The translations under genes and the position numbers were made by a program. From an uncultured Verrucomicrobiota bacterium (GTDB lineage: Bacteria; Verrucomicrobiota; Verrucomicrobiia; Verrucomicrobiales; Verrucomicrobiaceae), in contig CAILZI010000100.1 in assembly GCA_903838675.1 (NCBI GenBank), positions 1 to 46,414 of the forward strand: a DNA stretch of 46,414 nt, read 5' to 3'. Positions 24,793-33,893 of this stretch are shown here, piece by piece. Numbering within the stretch: the first letter of the stretch is position 1; every line of letters starts with the position of its first letter. The notes under the pieces were generated by a model that was not told where the DNA came from, made no database searches, and was given only the letters and a program-made list of their open reading frames with translations.

Positions 24793-25680
24793 ATGAAACT
24801 TTCCCTCTTTTCCCTCTTTTCCCTCTGCCTCCTCGCCACCACGCTGCCCGCACTGGACGTCTCGTTGCACGACTACATCCTGGATGATCAGCCGTGGAAG
24901 GAAGTGGCGGGCGGCTATGTCTTTACTGACGGCCTGTGCTGTGATGTGGCGGGTAATCTGTTCTTCACGGATGTGAAGGGCGGGAAGGGGATTTACAAAC
25001 TGGATGCCGCCACGGGGAAGGTGGATTTGTTTCTCGACAATTTGCCGGGTATCAGCGGGCTGCAGATCGGGCCGGATGGCCGCTTTTATGCCTGCCACAA
25101 CAAGGAGCAGCGCATCATCGCCATCACGATGAAGGGTGAGGTGGAGGTGCTGCTGACAGGGGTGAAGTGCAACGACCTTGTGGTCAGCAAGGCGGGGAAC
25201 CTGTACTTCACCGAGACCCCGACGCAGCGCATTCATCTCATCACGAAAGACAAGAAGCACATCGTTGCGGATGAAGGTCATGTGTTGAAGCCCAATGGCA
25301 TCACGATCTCCGCTGATGAGGGCACACTGGCCGTGTCCGAGTACGGTGGCAAGCATGTCTGGACCTGGCGCATTGAAGAGGACGGCACCCTGAGCGGTGG
25401 CGCACCCTACATGACGATGTGGCTGCCTGTGGGCAAAGAGAGCGCCTCAGGCGATGGTGCGACCACGGAGGCCAACGGCAGTTACTTCGTGACCACCGAA
25501 CTTGGTGTGCAGATCTTTGATGTGACGGGCCGTCTGTCCGGGATCATTGCCAAACCGGACCCGCTGGGCAAGGTCGTCAGCGTCGAGTTTGCCGGCAAAG
25601 ATCACGACATCCTCTATGTGGCCGGCGGTGAGAAGATCTACGGGCGGAAGGTCAAGGTGAAGGGGTATTTCGGGAGATAG
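24793..25680 (+). CDS. Secreted SMP-30/gluconolactonase-like protein
   Basis: This 295-residue protein has a signal peptide (MKLSLFSLFSLCLLATTLPA) encoded by a short CT-rich repeat. A six-bladed beta-propeller of the SMP-30/gluconolactonase/LRE family follows: EGPVWD-type blades appear as FTDGLCCDVAGNLFFTDVKGGKGIYKLD, GPDGRFYACHN, NDLVVSKAGNLYFTETPTQRIHLI and PNGITISADEGTLAVSEY. Members hydrolyse sugar lactones with a bound divalent metal. The periplasmic location fits sugar oxidation outside the cytoplasm. It follows the toxin gene by 12 bases and may be read from the same transcript. Confidence 0.88.
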   Translation: MKLSLFSLFSLCLLATTLPALDVSLHDYILDDQPWKEVAGGYVFTDGLCCDVAGNLFFTDVKGGKGIYKLDAATGKVDLFLDNLPGISGLQIGPDGRFYACHNKEQRIIAITMKGEVEVLLTGVKCNDLVVSKAGNLYFTETPTQRIHLITKDKKHIVADEGHVLKPNGITISADEGTLAVSEYGGKHVWTWRIEEDGTLSGGAPYMTMWLPVGKESASGDGATTEANGSYFVTTELGVQIFDVTGRLSGIIAKPDPLGKVVSVEFAGKDHDILYVAGGEKIYGRKVKVKGYFGR

Positions 25681-25733
25681 GGGCTCGGTGGTGCTGGGCA
25701 ATCTCCCGGCCCCACTGCTCGCAGCTCCCCGAA

Positions 25734-25762
25734 ATAGGTCCGATAGGTCATATAGGACCTAT
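25734..25762. repeat. Palindromic ATAGGTC repeat upstream of asnS
   Basis: ATAGGTC occurs at 25734-25740 and again at 25743-25749, and the second copy pairs with GACCTAT (25756-25762) across ATATAG. The element is AT-rich in a GC-rich setting. It lies 54 bases upstream of the asnS ATG and could be a terminator for the upstream gene or a dispersed repeat. Confidence 0.7.
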
Positions 25763-25815
25763 CTGTCGCTGGCTCTCGGCTTGCTCCATCGCGCGCACGC
25801 GCTAGCTTTCCGTGT

Positions 25816-27180
25816 ATGTCTCTCGACACCATCAATTCCCTCATTCATTCCGAATCCGCACGGCCCGGCATCATCGCCCGTGGCTGGGTGCGCACGAAGC
25901 GTGACTCCAAAGCCTGCTCCTTCCTGGAGATCTCCGACGGCTCCTGCTTCAAGGGGTTGCAGGTGGTTGTGGATGCCGCGCTGCCTTCGGCTGATCTGCT
26001 GCCGCGCATTTTGACCGGAGCCTCTGTGGAAGTGACGGGCGATCTCATCGCTTCGCCTGCTGCCGGGCAGAAGTGGGAGATGCAGGCCAAGGAACTGCGC
26101 CTGCTGGGCGAGGCGGATGCCACGTATCCGCTGCAAAAGAAGGGGCACACGCCGGAGTTCCTGCGCACCATCGCGCATCTGCGGCCGCGTACGAACCTGT
26201 TTGGCAGCGTCTTCCGCGTGCGCAGCAAGATGGCCTACGCCGTGCATCGCTTTTTCCAGGAGCGCGGCTTCTTCTACGTGCACACGCCCATCATCACCAG
26301 CAGCGACTGCGAAGGGGCTGGGGAGATGTTTCAGGTGACGACGCTGAAGCCGAACACGCCGACGAAGCCTGAGCAGGATTTCTTTGGCCGCCCGACCTAC
26401 CTCACCGTCAGCGGTCAGCTTCAGGGCGAGGCCTTTGCCTGCGCGCTGGGGAACATCTACACCTTCGGTCCCACCTTCCGCGCGGAGAACAGCAACACCA
26501 CTCGCCACGCCGCCGAGTTCTGGATGATCGAACCCGAGATGGCTTTCTACGATCTCACCGCCGACATGACCCTCGCAGAGGAGCAGGTGCGCTACCTCGT
26601 GCAGGCCATGTTTGACGAGTGCCCGGACGAGCTCGAGTTCTTCAACAAGTTCATCGATAAAGGCCTCATTGAGCGGCTCAAACAGACCCTGGCAAAACCC
26701 TTCGAGCGCATCAGCTACACCGATGCCGTGGAGATCCTGCTCAAGAGCGGGCGCAGCTTTGAAAATGCGGTCGTGTGGGGCGAAGGCCTGCAGACCGAGC
26801 ACGAGCGCTATCTTGCTGAAGAGCACGTCAAAGGCCCCGTGACCATCTTCAACTACCCGAAGGAGATCAAACCCTTCTACATGCGCCAGAATGACGACGG
26901 CAAAACAGCCGCCGCCATGGATCTGCTCGTCCCCGGGATCGGCGAGATCGTCGGCGGCAGCCAGCGCGAAGAGCGCCTGGACGTTCTCGAAGCCCTCATG
27001 GCCAAGCAGGGCTTGGAGCCAGAGAACTACTCCTGGTATGCCGACCTCCGCCGCTACGGCACTGTCCCCCACGCCGGCTACGGCCTCGGCTTCGAGCGCC
27101 TGCTCATGTTTGTCACAGGAGTTCCCAACATCCGCGATGTCATTCCCTTTGCCCGCACACCGGGGCATGCTGCTTATTGA
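25816..27180 (+). CDS. asnS: Asparaginyl-tRNA synthetase
   Basis: This 454-residue class IIb synthetase has an N-terminal OB-fold anticodon-binding domain ([33 protein letters not shown]). The catalytic core holds motif 2, [22 protein letters not shown], and motif 3, [15 protein letters not shown]. The sequence [20 protein letters not shown] and the Asn-type ending [14 protein letters not shown] identify it as AsnS rather than AspS or LysS. It charges tRNA-Asn with asparagine directly. A weak start region (no clear Shine-Dalgarno) precedes the ATG; the start matches the family N-terminus. Confidence 0.97.
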   Translation: MSLDTINSLIHSESARPGIIARGWVRTKRDSKACSFLEISDGSCFKGLQVVVDAALPSADLLPRILTGASVEVTGDLIASPAAGQKWEMQAKELRLLGEADATYPLQKKGHTPEFLRTIAHLRPRTNLFGSVFRVRSKMAYAVHRFFQERGFFYVHTPIITSSDCEGAGEMFQVTTLKPNTPTKPEQDFFGRPTYLTVSGQLQGEAFACALGNIYTFGPTFRAENSNTTRHAAEFWMIEPEMAFYDLTADMTLAEEQVRYLVQAMFDECPDELEFFNKFIDKGLIERLKQTLAKPFERISYTDAVEILLKSGRSFENAVVWGEGLQTEHERYLAEEHVKGPVTIFNYPKEIKPFYMRQNDDGKTAAAMDLLVPGIGEIVGGSQREERLDVLEALMAKQGLEPENYSWYADLRRYGTVPHAGYGLGFERLLMFVTGVPNIRDVIPFARTPGHAAY

Positions 27181-27216
27181 GAAATGATGAATGCCCAATG
27201 CCTGAGGACGTGTGAA

Positions 27217-28083
27217 ATGAGCCGCCGCTTTCTGCTGCTGCTCTTGGTTCTGGTTTCATCATTCGGTTTTACTCATTCGTCATTGGCCCAGCAAGGGCTC
27301 AAGATTCAATTGGTGTCCGAACAAACCGCCATCGTCCCTGGCCAGCCATTCACCGTCGGCCTCTGGCTGGAGCATGATCGTGGTTCCCACACCTACTGGC
27401 GGTTTCCCGGCATCGTCGGAGTACCCACGCAGATGAAGTGGCAGCTTCCGCGTGGCTGGAAGGCCGGCGAACTGATCTATCCTGAGCCGGAGCGTACGCT
27501 CATGTTCAACATTAAGGCGCAGGGCTTTGATCGCGATGTGATGCTGCGCACGGAGATCACTCCGCCTGCGAATTTGAAGGTGGGAGAATCCATCACTCTT
27601 ACCGGCCTCGCCTCATGGATGTGCTGCGGAAACACCTGCCACCCTGGGTCGATGGATCTCAGCCTGACTCTGCCTGTGGCTGCCACGGCTGAACTGAATA
27701 CAAAGTGGCACAAGCTGCTCGATGCTGAACGTGCACGCGCCGAACAAACCAGCGATTCCTGGACCTCCACCGCCAGAGAGAAGGGCAATGAGATCACTCT
27801 CGTGCTCAAGCCTTCCACCGCCGACGCGCGCCCCAGCAAAAACCAGCGCGAGGCCGAGCAGATTATCGTCTTCACCAAAGACGGCTGGTTTGACAGCGAC
27901 AAGCCGCAGACCCTTCTGCTTCATTCCGACGGAACCCTCACCATCACCCTGGTCAAGGCCGACGCCTACCTTGGCAACAAGCCGCCGAAAACGTTGCGTG
28001 TGATCCTGCGCAATGAAAATGGCTGGTTGCAGGGTGGAAAACTGAGGTGCTTGCAGATTGCGCCGAGGATTGTGCGCGAGTGA
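27217..28083 (+). CDS. DsbD alpha-domain-like periplasmic protein
   Basis: This 288-residue exported protein has a signal peptide (MSRRFLLLLLVLVSS, cleavage near SLAQ). An immunoglobulin-like domain resembling the N-terminal domain of DsbD/ScsB follows: TAIVPGQPFTVGLWLEHDRGSHTYWRFPG...PTQMKWQLPRGW, EITPPANL, then WMCCGNTCHPG with the redox Cys pair. The membrane and thioredoxin parts of DsbD are missing, so it may pass electrons from another protein or act as a stand-alone thiol carrier. Its signal-peptide DNA resembles an intergenic hairpin element seen at 41362-41509. An alternative start at 27184 gives 11 extra residues of poor signal-peptide character. Confidence 0.8.
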   Translation: MSRRFLLLLLVLVSSFGFTHSSLAQQGLKIQLVSEQTAIVPGQPFTVGLWLEHDRGSHTYWRFPGIVGVPTQMKWQLPRGWKAGELIYPEPERTLMFNIKAQGFDRDVMLRTEITPPANLKVGESITLTGLASWMCCGNTCHPGSMDLSLTLPVAATAELNTKWHKLLDAERARAEQTSDSWTSTAREKGNEITLVLKPSTADARPSKNQREAEQIIVFTKDGWFDSDKPQTLLLHSDGTLTITLVKADAYLGNKPPKTLRVILRNENGWLQGGKLRCLQIAPRIVRE

Positions 28084-28084
28084 T

Positions 28085-28206
28085 CGGAGGTTAGGCCTCC
28101 GGCCTGACCATGGACTGAGGCGTCCCGCCTACAGCTTTGATCCAGCGCAATCATCTGCACTGAGGACAGGCCGGAGGCCTATCTCCCATTGACAGCCGGG
28201 ACGGCT
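28085..28206. repeat. Hairpin array upstream of the RAYT gene
   Basis: Four short stem-loops with 3-base loops follow each other: GGTTAGGCC/GGCCTGACC at 28089-28109 (one G-T pair), AGGCG/CGCCT at 28118-28130, AGGCC/GGCCT at 28168-28180 and AGCCG/CGGCT at 28194-28206. The first 52 bases recur downstream of the RAYT gene in the same orientation with two mismatches. The array begins 1 base after the DsbD-like stop. Confidence 0.85.
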
Positions 28207-28223
28207 ATCCTCCAAAGTGCCGC

Positions 28224-28892
28224 ATGAGTTTCCGCGACGGGCCACCTGATTTCGAGCCGCTCGACCCGTCACGTCCCATCGTCAAACTCCGGCGCAAACT
28301 TCCGCACTGGACCCAGGATGGAGCCACCTACTTCATCACTTTTCGTCTCGCTGATTCACTGCCAGCCGATAAGCTTCGCGAGATGGAACGCTTTCGGGAA
28401 GAGTGGTTGCTGGTACACCCAGAACCACGCAATGCTTCGACTTGGCAGGAACTGCATCGCGAGACCATGCACCGCGTCGATGAGTGGCTGGACGCTGGCA
28501 GTGGTGAATGCTGGCTGCGCGATCCCGCCTGCTCCGGCATCGTCAGTCGTGCACTTCACCACTTTCATGAGCAGCGCTGTTTTCTCTCCAGCTACTGCAT
28601 CATGCCCAATCACGTGCATGTGCTGGTTCGGCCGTTCGTAGGCATGGACTTGGCAGACCTGCTGCATTCGTGGAAAAGCTACACCGCCAAAGAGATCAAC
28701 AAACGCCTTGGGAGGTCCGGCGAGCTCTGGGAACCCGAGAGCTACGACACACTGGTTCGCAATGTGGAGCACTTATGGAAAGCGCTGCGTTACATCGGCA
28801 AAAACCCGGCGAAGGCGAGCCTGCCGGAATCGCAATGGGTGCGTTACGTGCATCCATCGTGGGAGAAAGCTGGCTGGGGTTTCGGAACGTGA
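28224..28892 (+). mobile_element. REP-associated tyrosine transposase (RAYT, Y1_Tnp)
   Basis: This 222-residue HUH-type transposase carries the metal-binding motif in CIMPNHVHVLVRPF, preceded by WTQDGATYFITFRLADSLP. It continues with the RAYT end pattern LLHSWKSYTAKEINKRLGRSGELWEPESYDTLVRN...LRYIGKNPAKASL. RAYTs are single-copy relatives of IS200 transposases that maintain REP hairpin repeats in trans. It is complete and shows no frameshift. Arrays of short hairpins flank it on both sides in direct orientation and a third related array lies at 46106-46200, as expected for a RAYT with its substrates. Confidence 0.93.
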
Positions 28893-28905
28893 GAATCCTC
28901 CACCT

Positions 28906-29053
28906 CGGAGGTTAGGCCTCCGGCCTGACCACGGACTGAGGCGTCTCGCCTACAGCTTCCATCCAGAGCAATCAATATCCCACTGGACGGGCCAGAGGCC
29001 CATCTCCCACAGACAGGCTGGAAGCCTATCCACCGCTTGCAGCCTAGACGGCT
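28906..29053. repeat. Hairpin array downstream of the RAYT gene
   Basis: The array holds GGTTAGGCC/GGCCTGACC at 28910-28930, AGGCG/CGCCT at 28939-28951, GGGCC/GGCCC at 28989-29001, AGGCT/AGCCT at 29015-29027 and AGCC/GGCT at 29041-29053. The start (28906-28957) is a direct copy of 28085-28136. The last hairpin supplies the stop codon of the convergent radical SAM gene. Confidence 0.85.
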
Positions 29054-30263
29054 ATTTGCCGGACTTCAGATTTTTATAAACTCCGAAATCATTGAAGAAA
29101 AACTTCTTGGCGAGCCAGTACATCCAGTGCTTTTCGGGGATCTCCTCGCCTTCGCGCCATTGGCTGGTTCTCGGCGTCATGGATTCGATTTCGGCCATCG
29201 CGGTCTGGCGGATGGTGGAGTCTTTGGCGGTGTGCTTGGTGACGACGGCTTTCACCAGATCAGGGCGCTCGAGGACGATGCAGCCGCGGGTGTTGGCGGA
29301 GGCGATGTTGCGGAAGTCACGGAGGAATTCGCTTTTGGTGAAGACGTCGAAGAGGTCGTCATTGGTGCGGACGCTTTCTTTGGCGAACTGGATGATGGGG
29401 CAGGGCTCGATGGCGCCGGTCGGGCTGATGTGATGGCTGATGCCGTTGGCCATGGGGCAGAGGGCCTGGCCGTTGTGGTCGTAGTAAGCATCCACGATGG
29501 CGATGGGCATCTTGGCACGCATGTTGACCACGAATTTTCTCACCTGGGTGATCTGCTCGGGCGTGAGGGCGAGGTCGGCGCTGATCTTGGGACCGACGGG
29601 GCGGTAGGTGTGATACCAGGCGTAGTGCACGCCCATGTCGATGAGGCGGCGCAGCCATTTCTCGGTGAGGAGGTCGTCGATGTTGGTTTTGCAGAGGCTG
29701 GTGGCCACGCCGGTGAGCACGCGGGCATCCAGGCAGTTTTGCAGGCCGCGCAGGGTGCGGGTGAGCACGTCCTTGTTGCCACGGCGCTCGTTGCTGACGA
29801 TCTCGGTGCCTTCGATGCTGACCAGCGGGGTGATGTTGCCGAGCTTGCGCATGATTTCGGCGGCCTTGGCGGTGATCATCTGGCCGTTGGTGAAGACCTG
29901 GAAGAAGGCATCCGGGTGCATCGAGAGGAAGTCAAAGAGTTCGGGATGCATGAAGGGCTCGCCACCGAGGATACCGAAGAAGGAATTGCCGCGCCGTTTG
30001 GCGTCGTTCACGATCTTGTTGAGCTCGTCGAGATTCAGCGACTCGCGCGGTTTGTCCACGTCCACCCAGCAGCCTTGGCAGCGGAGGTTGCAGGAGTTCA
30101 GGATGGAGATGTAGAAAAACGGCGGGAAGTACTGGCCCTGCTTCATGCGCTGTTTGTGCAGCATGACCGAGCGAGCGCCCTTGTAGCCGAAATTCCAGCC
30201 GATTTTGGCCAAGCAGAGCGGATCAACGGTTTGCAGGATGCGGGAGGTCAGGGAAAGGAGCAT
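29052..30263 (-). CDS. Radical SAM protein with C-terminal Cys-rich segment
   Basis: This 403-residue protein binds a 4Fe-4S cluster through CNLRCQGC (Cys58, 62 and 65) and has the glycine motif GILGGEPFMHPELFDF typical of radical SAM enzymes. A Cys pair in CPMANGISHHISPTGAIEPCPI suggests a partial SPASM-like auxiliary site. The region before the cluster motif (about 50 residues) includes hydrophobic stretches and may contact the membrane. Related uncharacterised proteins are common in this phylum; the substrate is unknown. dnaX is divergent 120 bases away. The TAG stop lies inside the RAYT-associated hairpin array. Confidence 0.85.
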   Translation of the reverse strand: MLLSLTSRILQTVDPLCLAKIGWNFGYKGARSVMLHKQRMKQGQYFPPFFYISILNSCNLRCQGCWVDVDKPRESLNLDELNKIVNDAKRRGNSFFGILGGEPFMHPELFDFLSMHPDAFFQVFTNGQMITAKAAEIMRKLGNITPLVSIEGTEIVSNERRGNKDVLTRTLRGLQNCLDARVLTGVATSLCKTNIDDLLTEKWLRRLIDMGVHYAWYHTYRPVGPKISADLALTPEQITQVRKFVVNMRAKMPIAIVDAYYDHNGQALCPMANGISHHISPTGAIEPCPIIQFAKESVRTNDDLFDVFTKSEFLRDFRNIASANTRGCIVLERPDLVKAVVTKHTAKDSTIRQTAMAEIESMTPRTSQWREGEEIPEKHWMYWLAKKFFFNDFGVYKNLKSGK

Positions 30264-30383
30264 GGGGAAAGAAAAGGGGCAGGGATGTCGTCAAGAGGTC
30301 ACTACGGGAGAAAAGGTCAAGACAGGAGGTGCAAAGTCTAAACTTCCGGTGGCTTCCAGAATACGCTTCGTTAGTCTGAACGG

Positions 30384-32288
30384 GTGAGTTACCAAGTTTT
30401 TGCCCGCAAATATCGCCCCCAGACTTTTGAAGACGTCCTCGGACAGGATCACGTCGTCCGGACGCTGCGCAATGCCATCGCCCAGAAGCGGCTGGCGCAT
30501 GCCTACCTGTTTGTAGGGCCGCGTGGCACGGGGAAGACCTCCACGGCGCGTATTTTTGCCAAAGCACTCTGCTGCAAGGAGGGCCCGAGCATTGATTTCG
30601 ACCCGAATGACGAGCTGTGCATCGAGATCGCCGAAGGGCGCTGCATGGACGTGCTGGAGATCGACGGCGCCAGCAACAACGGCGTGGAGCAGGTGCGCGA
30701 GCTGCGGGACAACGTGAAGTACGCTCCGTCCCGCTGCCGTTACAAAATCTACTACATTGACGAGGTGCACATGCTCACGACGGGGGCGTTCAATGCGCTG
30801 CTCAAGACGCTGGAAGAGCCGCCTGAGCATGTAAAGTTCATCTTTGCCACGACGGAGCCGAACAAGATCCTGCCGACGATTATCAGCCGCTGCCAGCGCT
30901 TTGACCTGCGCCGCATCCCGAATGCGGTGATCGCGAAGCACCTGCTGCACATCGCGAAGCTGGAGAATGTGAACCTGGACGAGAAAGCGGCCTATGCGAT
31001 TGGCAAAGGTGCCGAAGGCGGCATGCGCGATGCGCAGTCGATGCTGGACCAGCTTGTAGCTTTCTGTGGCGGCCAGATCACCGAGCAGGACGTGCTGGAT
31101 GTGTTTGGTTTCACCTCGGGCGAAGCCGTGGCGGCGCTGGCGCGGCACATTCTCGAAAGCGACACTGTGGGAGCCCTGCGTGCCGTGTATGAGCAGAACG
31201 AAGCTGGCAAGGAGCTGGGCCGTTTCCTGGGAGATCTGATTCAGCATTTCCGCACGCTGCTGGTGCAGCAGGCCGATCCCGAAGCTGCGGCGGAAGATTT
31301 GAGCCCGGAAGTGGCCGAAGAAGTCGTGGCTCAGGCCCAGATGGCCAGCACTGAGCAGCTTCTGCGTGTGGTGGATGGACTTGCTGATGTGGATGCGCGC
31401 ATGCGCTGGGCCAGCAACAAGCGCCTGCACTTTGAGCTCGCCGTCATCGCTGCGGTGCAGAGTTTGAATGAGGTTTCGATCAGCGATGTCATTGACGCGC
31501 TGGATTCCGGCAGTGGTGAAGGCTTGGTCCGTCCGGCGCCCCGCGTGCAGGCGGCACCGCCCCCGCTGCGACGTGCTGCAGAGCCGGTGAGAGCGGCCCC
31601 AGTGGTGCGTGAGGAGACTCCTGCGCCCGTGGCTGTGAAGGCACCAGAGCCTGAGCCGCAGCCGGTGGTGAAGGCACTGCAAGCTGAAGTGAAAGCCATC
31701 GAGAAAGCCCCGTCACCTGTCGCAGAGAAAGCGCCGGAGCCGAAACCTGTGGTGGCGGCCAAGGTCGAGGCTTCTCCTGTGCAAGAACCGGGTGAGCTGT
31801 TTAGCGAGGACGTTTTCTGGACGAAGTTCGTCCATCAGGTGCAGGTGCGTCGCCCGCTGGCGGTTTCATGGGTGCAGGCGGCTACGCTGCTCGGCATTGC
31901 ACGCAACACGATCAAAGTGGGTTTCCCTCCTAGCGAGAGCTTCGCACGCGACAGCTTGATGCGTCCGGCGCAGATCAGTTTCCTGGAAGGTCTGGCGCAG
32001 GAACTGATTGGGCAGGCGGTGAAGTTCGAGCTCGTGCTCGATTCGAACCTCAAGGCCCCGACATTTGCCGAGATTGATCTGGGGCTGCTGAATGAGCCGG
32101 CTCCGGCACCTGACCCCAAACCTGCGGCAGAGCCCAAAGTGGAAGCCAAAGCCGCGACCCAGACTGAGCTGCCCAAGGCAGCCCCATCTGAATCCGCTCC
32201 CCCGCAGCCCCCGGATGAATTTTACAATGACCCGCTGATCCAGCAGGCGATGGTGAAGTTTAAGGCCAAGCTGGTACCTGCGGGCTGA
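30384..32288 (+). CDS. dnaX: DNA polymerase III subunits gamma/tau
   Basis: This 634-residue clamp-loader ATPase has Walker A GPRGTGKT (45-52), Walker B YYIDEVH (123-129), sensor ATTEP (155-159) and the SRC arginine finger (168-170). The C-terminal part (about 390-480 and 565-620) is Pro/Ala/Glu-rich, with a folded tau-type domain between them (about 480-560). It starts at GTG 30384, fixed by the family N-terminus SYQVFARKYRPQTF. Two of the four zinc ligands known in E. coli gamma are replaced: Cys64 and Cys79 are kept, but positions 73 and 76 are Asp. No frameshift signal for gamma was looked for beyond the sequence. Confidence 0.96.
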   Translation: MSYQVFARKYRPQTFEDVLGQDHVVRTLRNAIAQKRLAHAYLFVGPRGTGKTSTARIFAKALCCKEGPSIDFDPNDELCIEIAEGRCMDVLEIDGASNNGVEQVRELRDNVKYAPSRCRYKIYYIDEVHMLTTGAFNALLKTLEEPPEHVKFIFATTEPNKILPTIISRCQRFDLRRIPNAVIAKHLLHIAKLENVNLDEKAAYAIGKGAEGGMRDAQSMLDQLVAFCGGQITEQDVLDVFGFTSGEAVAALARHILESDTVGALRAVYEQNEAGKELGRFLGDLIQHFRTLLVQQADPEAAAEDLSPEVAEEVVAQAQMASTEQLLRVVDGLADVDARMRWASNKRLHFELAVIAAVQSLNEVSISDVIDALDSGSGEGLVRPAPRVQAAPPPLRRAAEPVRAAPVVREETPAPVAVKAPEPEPQPVVKALQAEVKAIEKAPSPVAEKAPEPKPVVAAKVEASPVQEPGELFSEDVFWTKFVHQVQVRRPLAVSWVQAATLLGIARNTIKVGFPPSESFARDSLMRPAQISFLEGLAQELIGQAVKFELVLDSNLKAPTFAEIDLGLLNEPAPAPDPKPAAEPKVEAKAATQTELPKAAPSESAPPQPPDEFYNDPLIQQAMVKFKAKLVPAG

Positions 32289-32343
32289 GTAAAAAGCTCG
32301 CATTGCGACGCAAGCTGTCTTTGGATGGCGGCCTTATCACGCC

Positions 32344-33804
32344 ATGACCTCCGTTCCTTCCGGCCATCCTCGCGGCATCTACACGCTGTTTTTCACAGAG
32401 ATGTGGGAACGGTTCAGCTATTACGGCATGCGGGCGCTGCTGGTGCTGTACATGGTGGCGGAGGTGAATCGTGGCGGCATGGGACTGACGGATGAAATGG
32501 CCGCCGCGATCTACGGACTCTACACCGCGCTTGTTTACATGACGGCCTTGCCGGGAGGCTGGGCGGGAGACCGGCTGATAGGAGCGAAGTCTGCGGTGTG
32601 GTGGGGAGGCATCATCATTGCCACCGGGCATGTGGTGCTGGGGTTTCACAGTACACAGGCGTTTTTTATCGGCCTGATTCTCGTCGCCTTCGGTTCGGGC
32701 CTGCTGAAGTCGAACATGAGTGCCTTGGTGGGGCAGCTTTATCCCGAAGGTGGGGCGCGGCGGGATGCGGGGTTCACGCTGTTTTACATGGGCATCAATC
32801 TCGGCGCGTTTTTTGGTCAGCTGATGTGCGGCTATCTGGGCGAGAACGTGGGCTGGCGCTGGGGCTTTTCGGTGGCGGCGGTGGGCATGTTTCTTGGTCT
32901 GGTGCAGTTCAAGCTCACACATCGCCATGTGGCAAACATCGGCGAGCGCGTGGTGCATGAGGGGCAGAATGTGCGGCGTGAATGGACGCTGCTGCTGCTG
33001 GCCTTGGCCGGGGTGGTCGTGGTGGTTGTTCTTGGAGTGGCTGGATTTCTGCACATCGATGCCATCAAGTTCGCCCACAGCACGGCGTGGTTTATCAGCG
33101 GAGTGGCGCTGCTCTATTTCCTCTGGGCCTTTTTCCTGACTGGGCTGAATACCGTCGAGAAAAAGCGGATGGTGGTCATCCTTGTTCTGTTTCTGGCGTC
33201 GGCCATGTTCTGGGCGGGGTTCGAGCAGGTGGGGTCATCATTCAGCATTTTTGCAGAGCGATTCACCATTCGGAAATTCGGGGGACTGGAGGTGCCTGCG
33301 AGCTGGATCCAGGCGCTCAATCCGTTGTGTGTCATCGCCCTGGCACCACTGGTCGCGATGCTCTGGTCAAGGATGGCGCGTGGTGAGAGATCACCTTCGT
33401 TGACGACCAAGATGTCCTGGGCGCTGCTCATGCTGGCGCTGGGTTTTGTGGTTGCGGGATGGGCGGCTCATCGCGCCTTGAGCTTGGGTCCCGTGTGGCC
33501 GACATGGCTGATGTCTGTGGTCGTGCTGCACACCTTGGGAGAGCTCTTCCTCAGCCCGGTCGGGTTGAGCGCCGTCACCAAACTTTCACCGCCACGCCTC
33601 ACCGGTCAGATGATGGGCATCTGGTTTCTCGGCAGCTCCTTGGGAGATATCCTTGCGGGAATATTGGCTGGCGGCGTGACCGGCGATGCCACCGCTCAGA
33701 TGCCCGAACGATTCTTCCATGTGGCGATTACTGCTGGTATTTCTGGAGTCGTACTGCTGCTCCTGGCGCGCTGGATCACCAAGCTGATGCCGGGGATCAA
33801 GTGA
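32344..33804 (+). CDS. POT/PTR2 family proton-dependent oligopeptide transporter
   Basis: This 486-residue integral membrane protein has about 12-14 helices. It carries the ExxERF signature (TEMWERFSYYGMRALLVLYM), the first PTR2 motif region (GGWAGDRLIGAK), and FYMGINLGAFFGQLMCGYLGE, the FYxxINxG motif of the family. It should import di- and tripeptides with protons. The gene starts 55 bases after dnaX on the same strand, with no hairpin in between, so partial cotranscription is possible. Confidence 0.92.
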   Translation: MTSVPSGHPRGIYTLFFTEMWERFSYYGMRALLVLYMVAEVNRGGMGLTDEMAAAIYGLYTALVYMTALPGGWAGDRLIGAKSAVWWGGIIIATGHVVLGFHSTQAFFIGLILVAFGSGLLKSNMSALVGQLYPEGGARRDAGFTLFYMGINLGAFFGQLMCGYLGENVGWRWGFSVAAVGMFLGLVQFKLTHRHVANIGERVVHEGQNVRREWTLLLLALAGVVVVVVLGVAGFLHIDAIKFAHSTAWFISGVALLYFLWAFFLTGLNTVEKKRMVVILVLFLASAMFWAGFEQVGSSFSIFAERFTIRKFGGLEVPASWIQALNPLCVIALAPLVAMLWSRMARGERSPSLTTKMSWALLMLALGFVVAGWAAHRALSLGPVWPTWLMSVVVLHTLGELFLSPVGLSAVTKLSPPRLTGQMMGIWFLGSSLGDILAGILAGGVTGDATAQMPERFFHVAITAGISGVVLLLLARWITKLMPGIK

Positions 33805-33893
33805 TCCTTCACTCTGGCCGTTCTTCAAAGGTGGGTTGCTGCACCTGTTTGAAATAGCTTGGCCGCGGGTCAAAACTTTGAAATGCTGCATCG

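Noticed and set aside
25759..27198. Long open frame on the minus strand across asnS
   Set aside because: It is antisense to a full class II synthetase with all motifs, and its translation shows no domain. It is a by-product of GC-rich codon use.
28224..28892. IS200/IS605 insertion sequence with TnpB
   Set aside because: No TnpB or omega RNA-like region is adjacent; the flanking hairpin arrays and family motifs fit RAYT.
29037..30341. Long open frame on the plus strand opposite the radical SAM gene
   Set aside because: The minus strand encodes the conserved iron-sulfur motifs; the opposite frame is rich in Gly and Val without any motif.
30291..31682. Open frame opposite dnaX
   Set aside because: dnaX has all ATPase motifs over the same bases; the opposite frame is Arg and His-rich and reads as a mirror of coding DNA.
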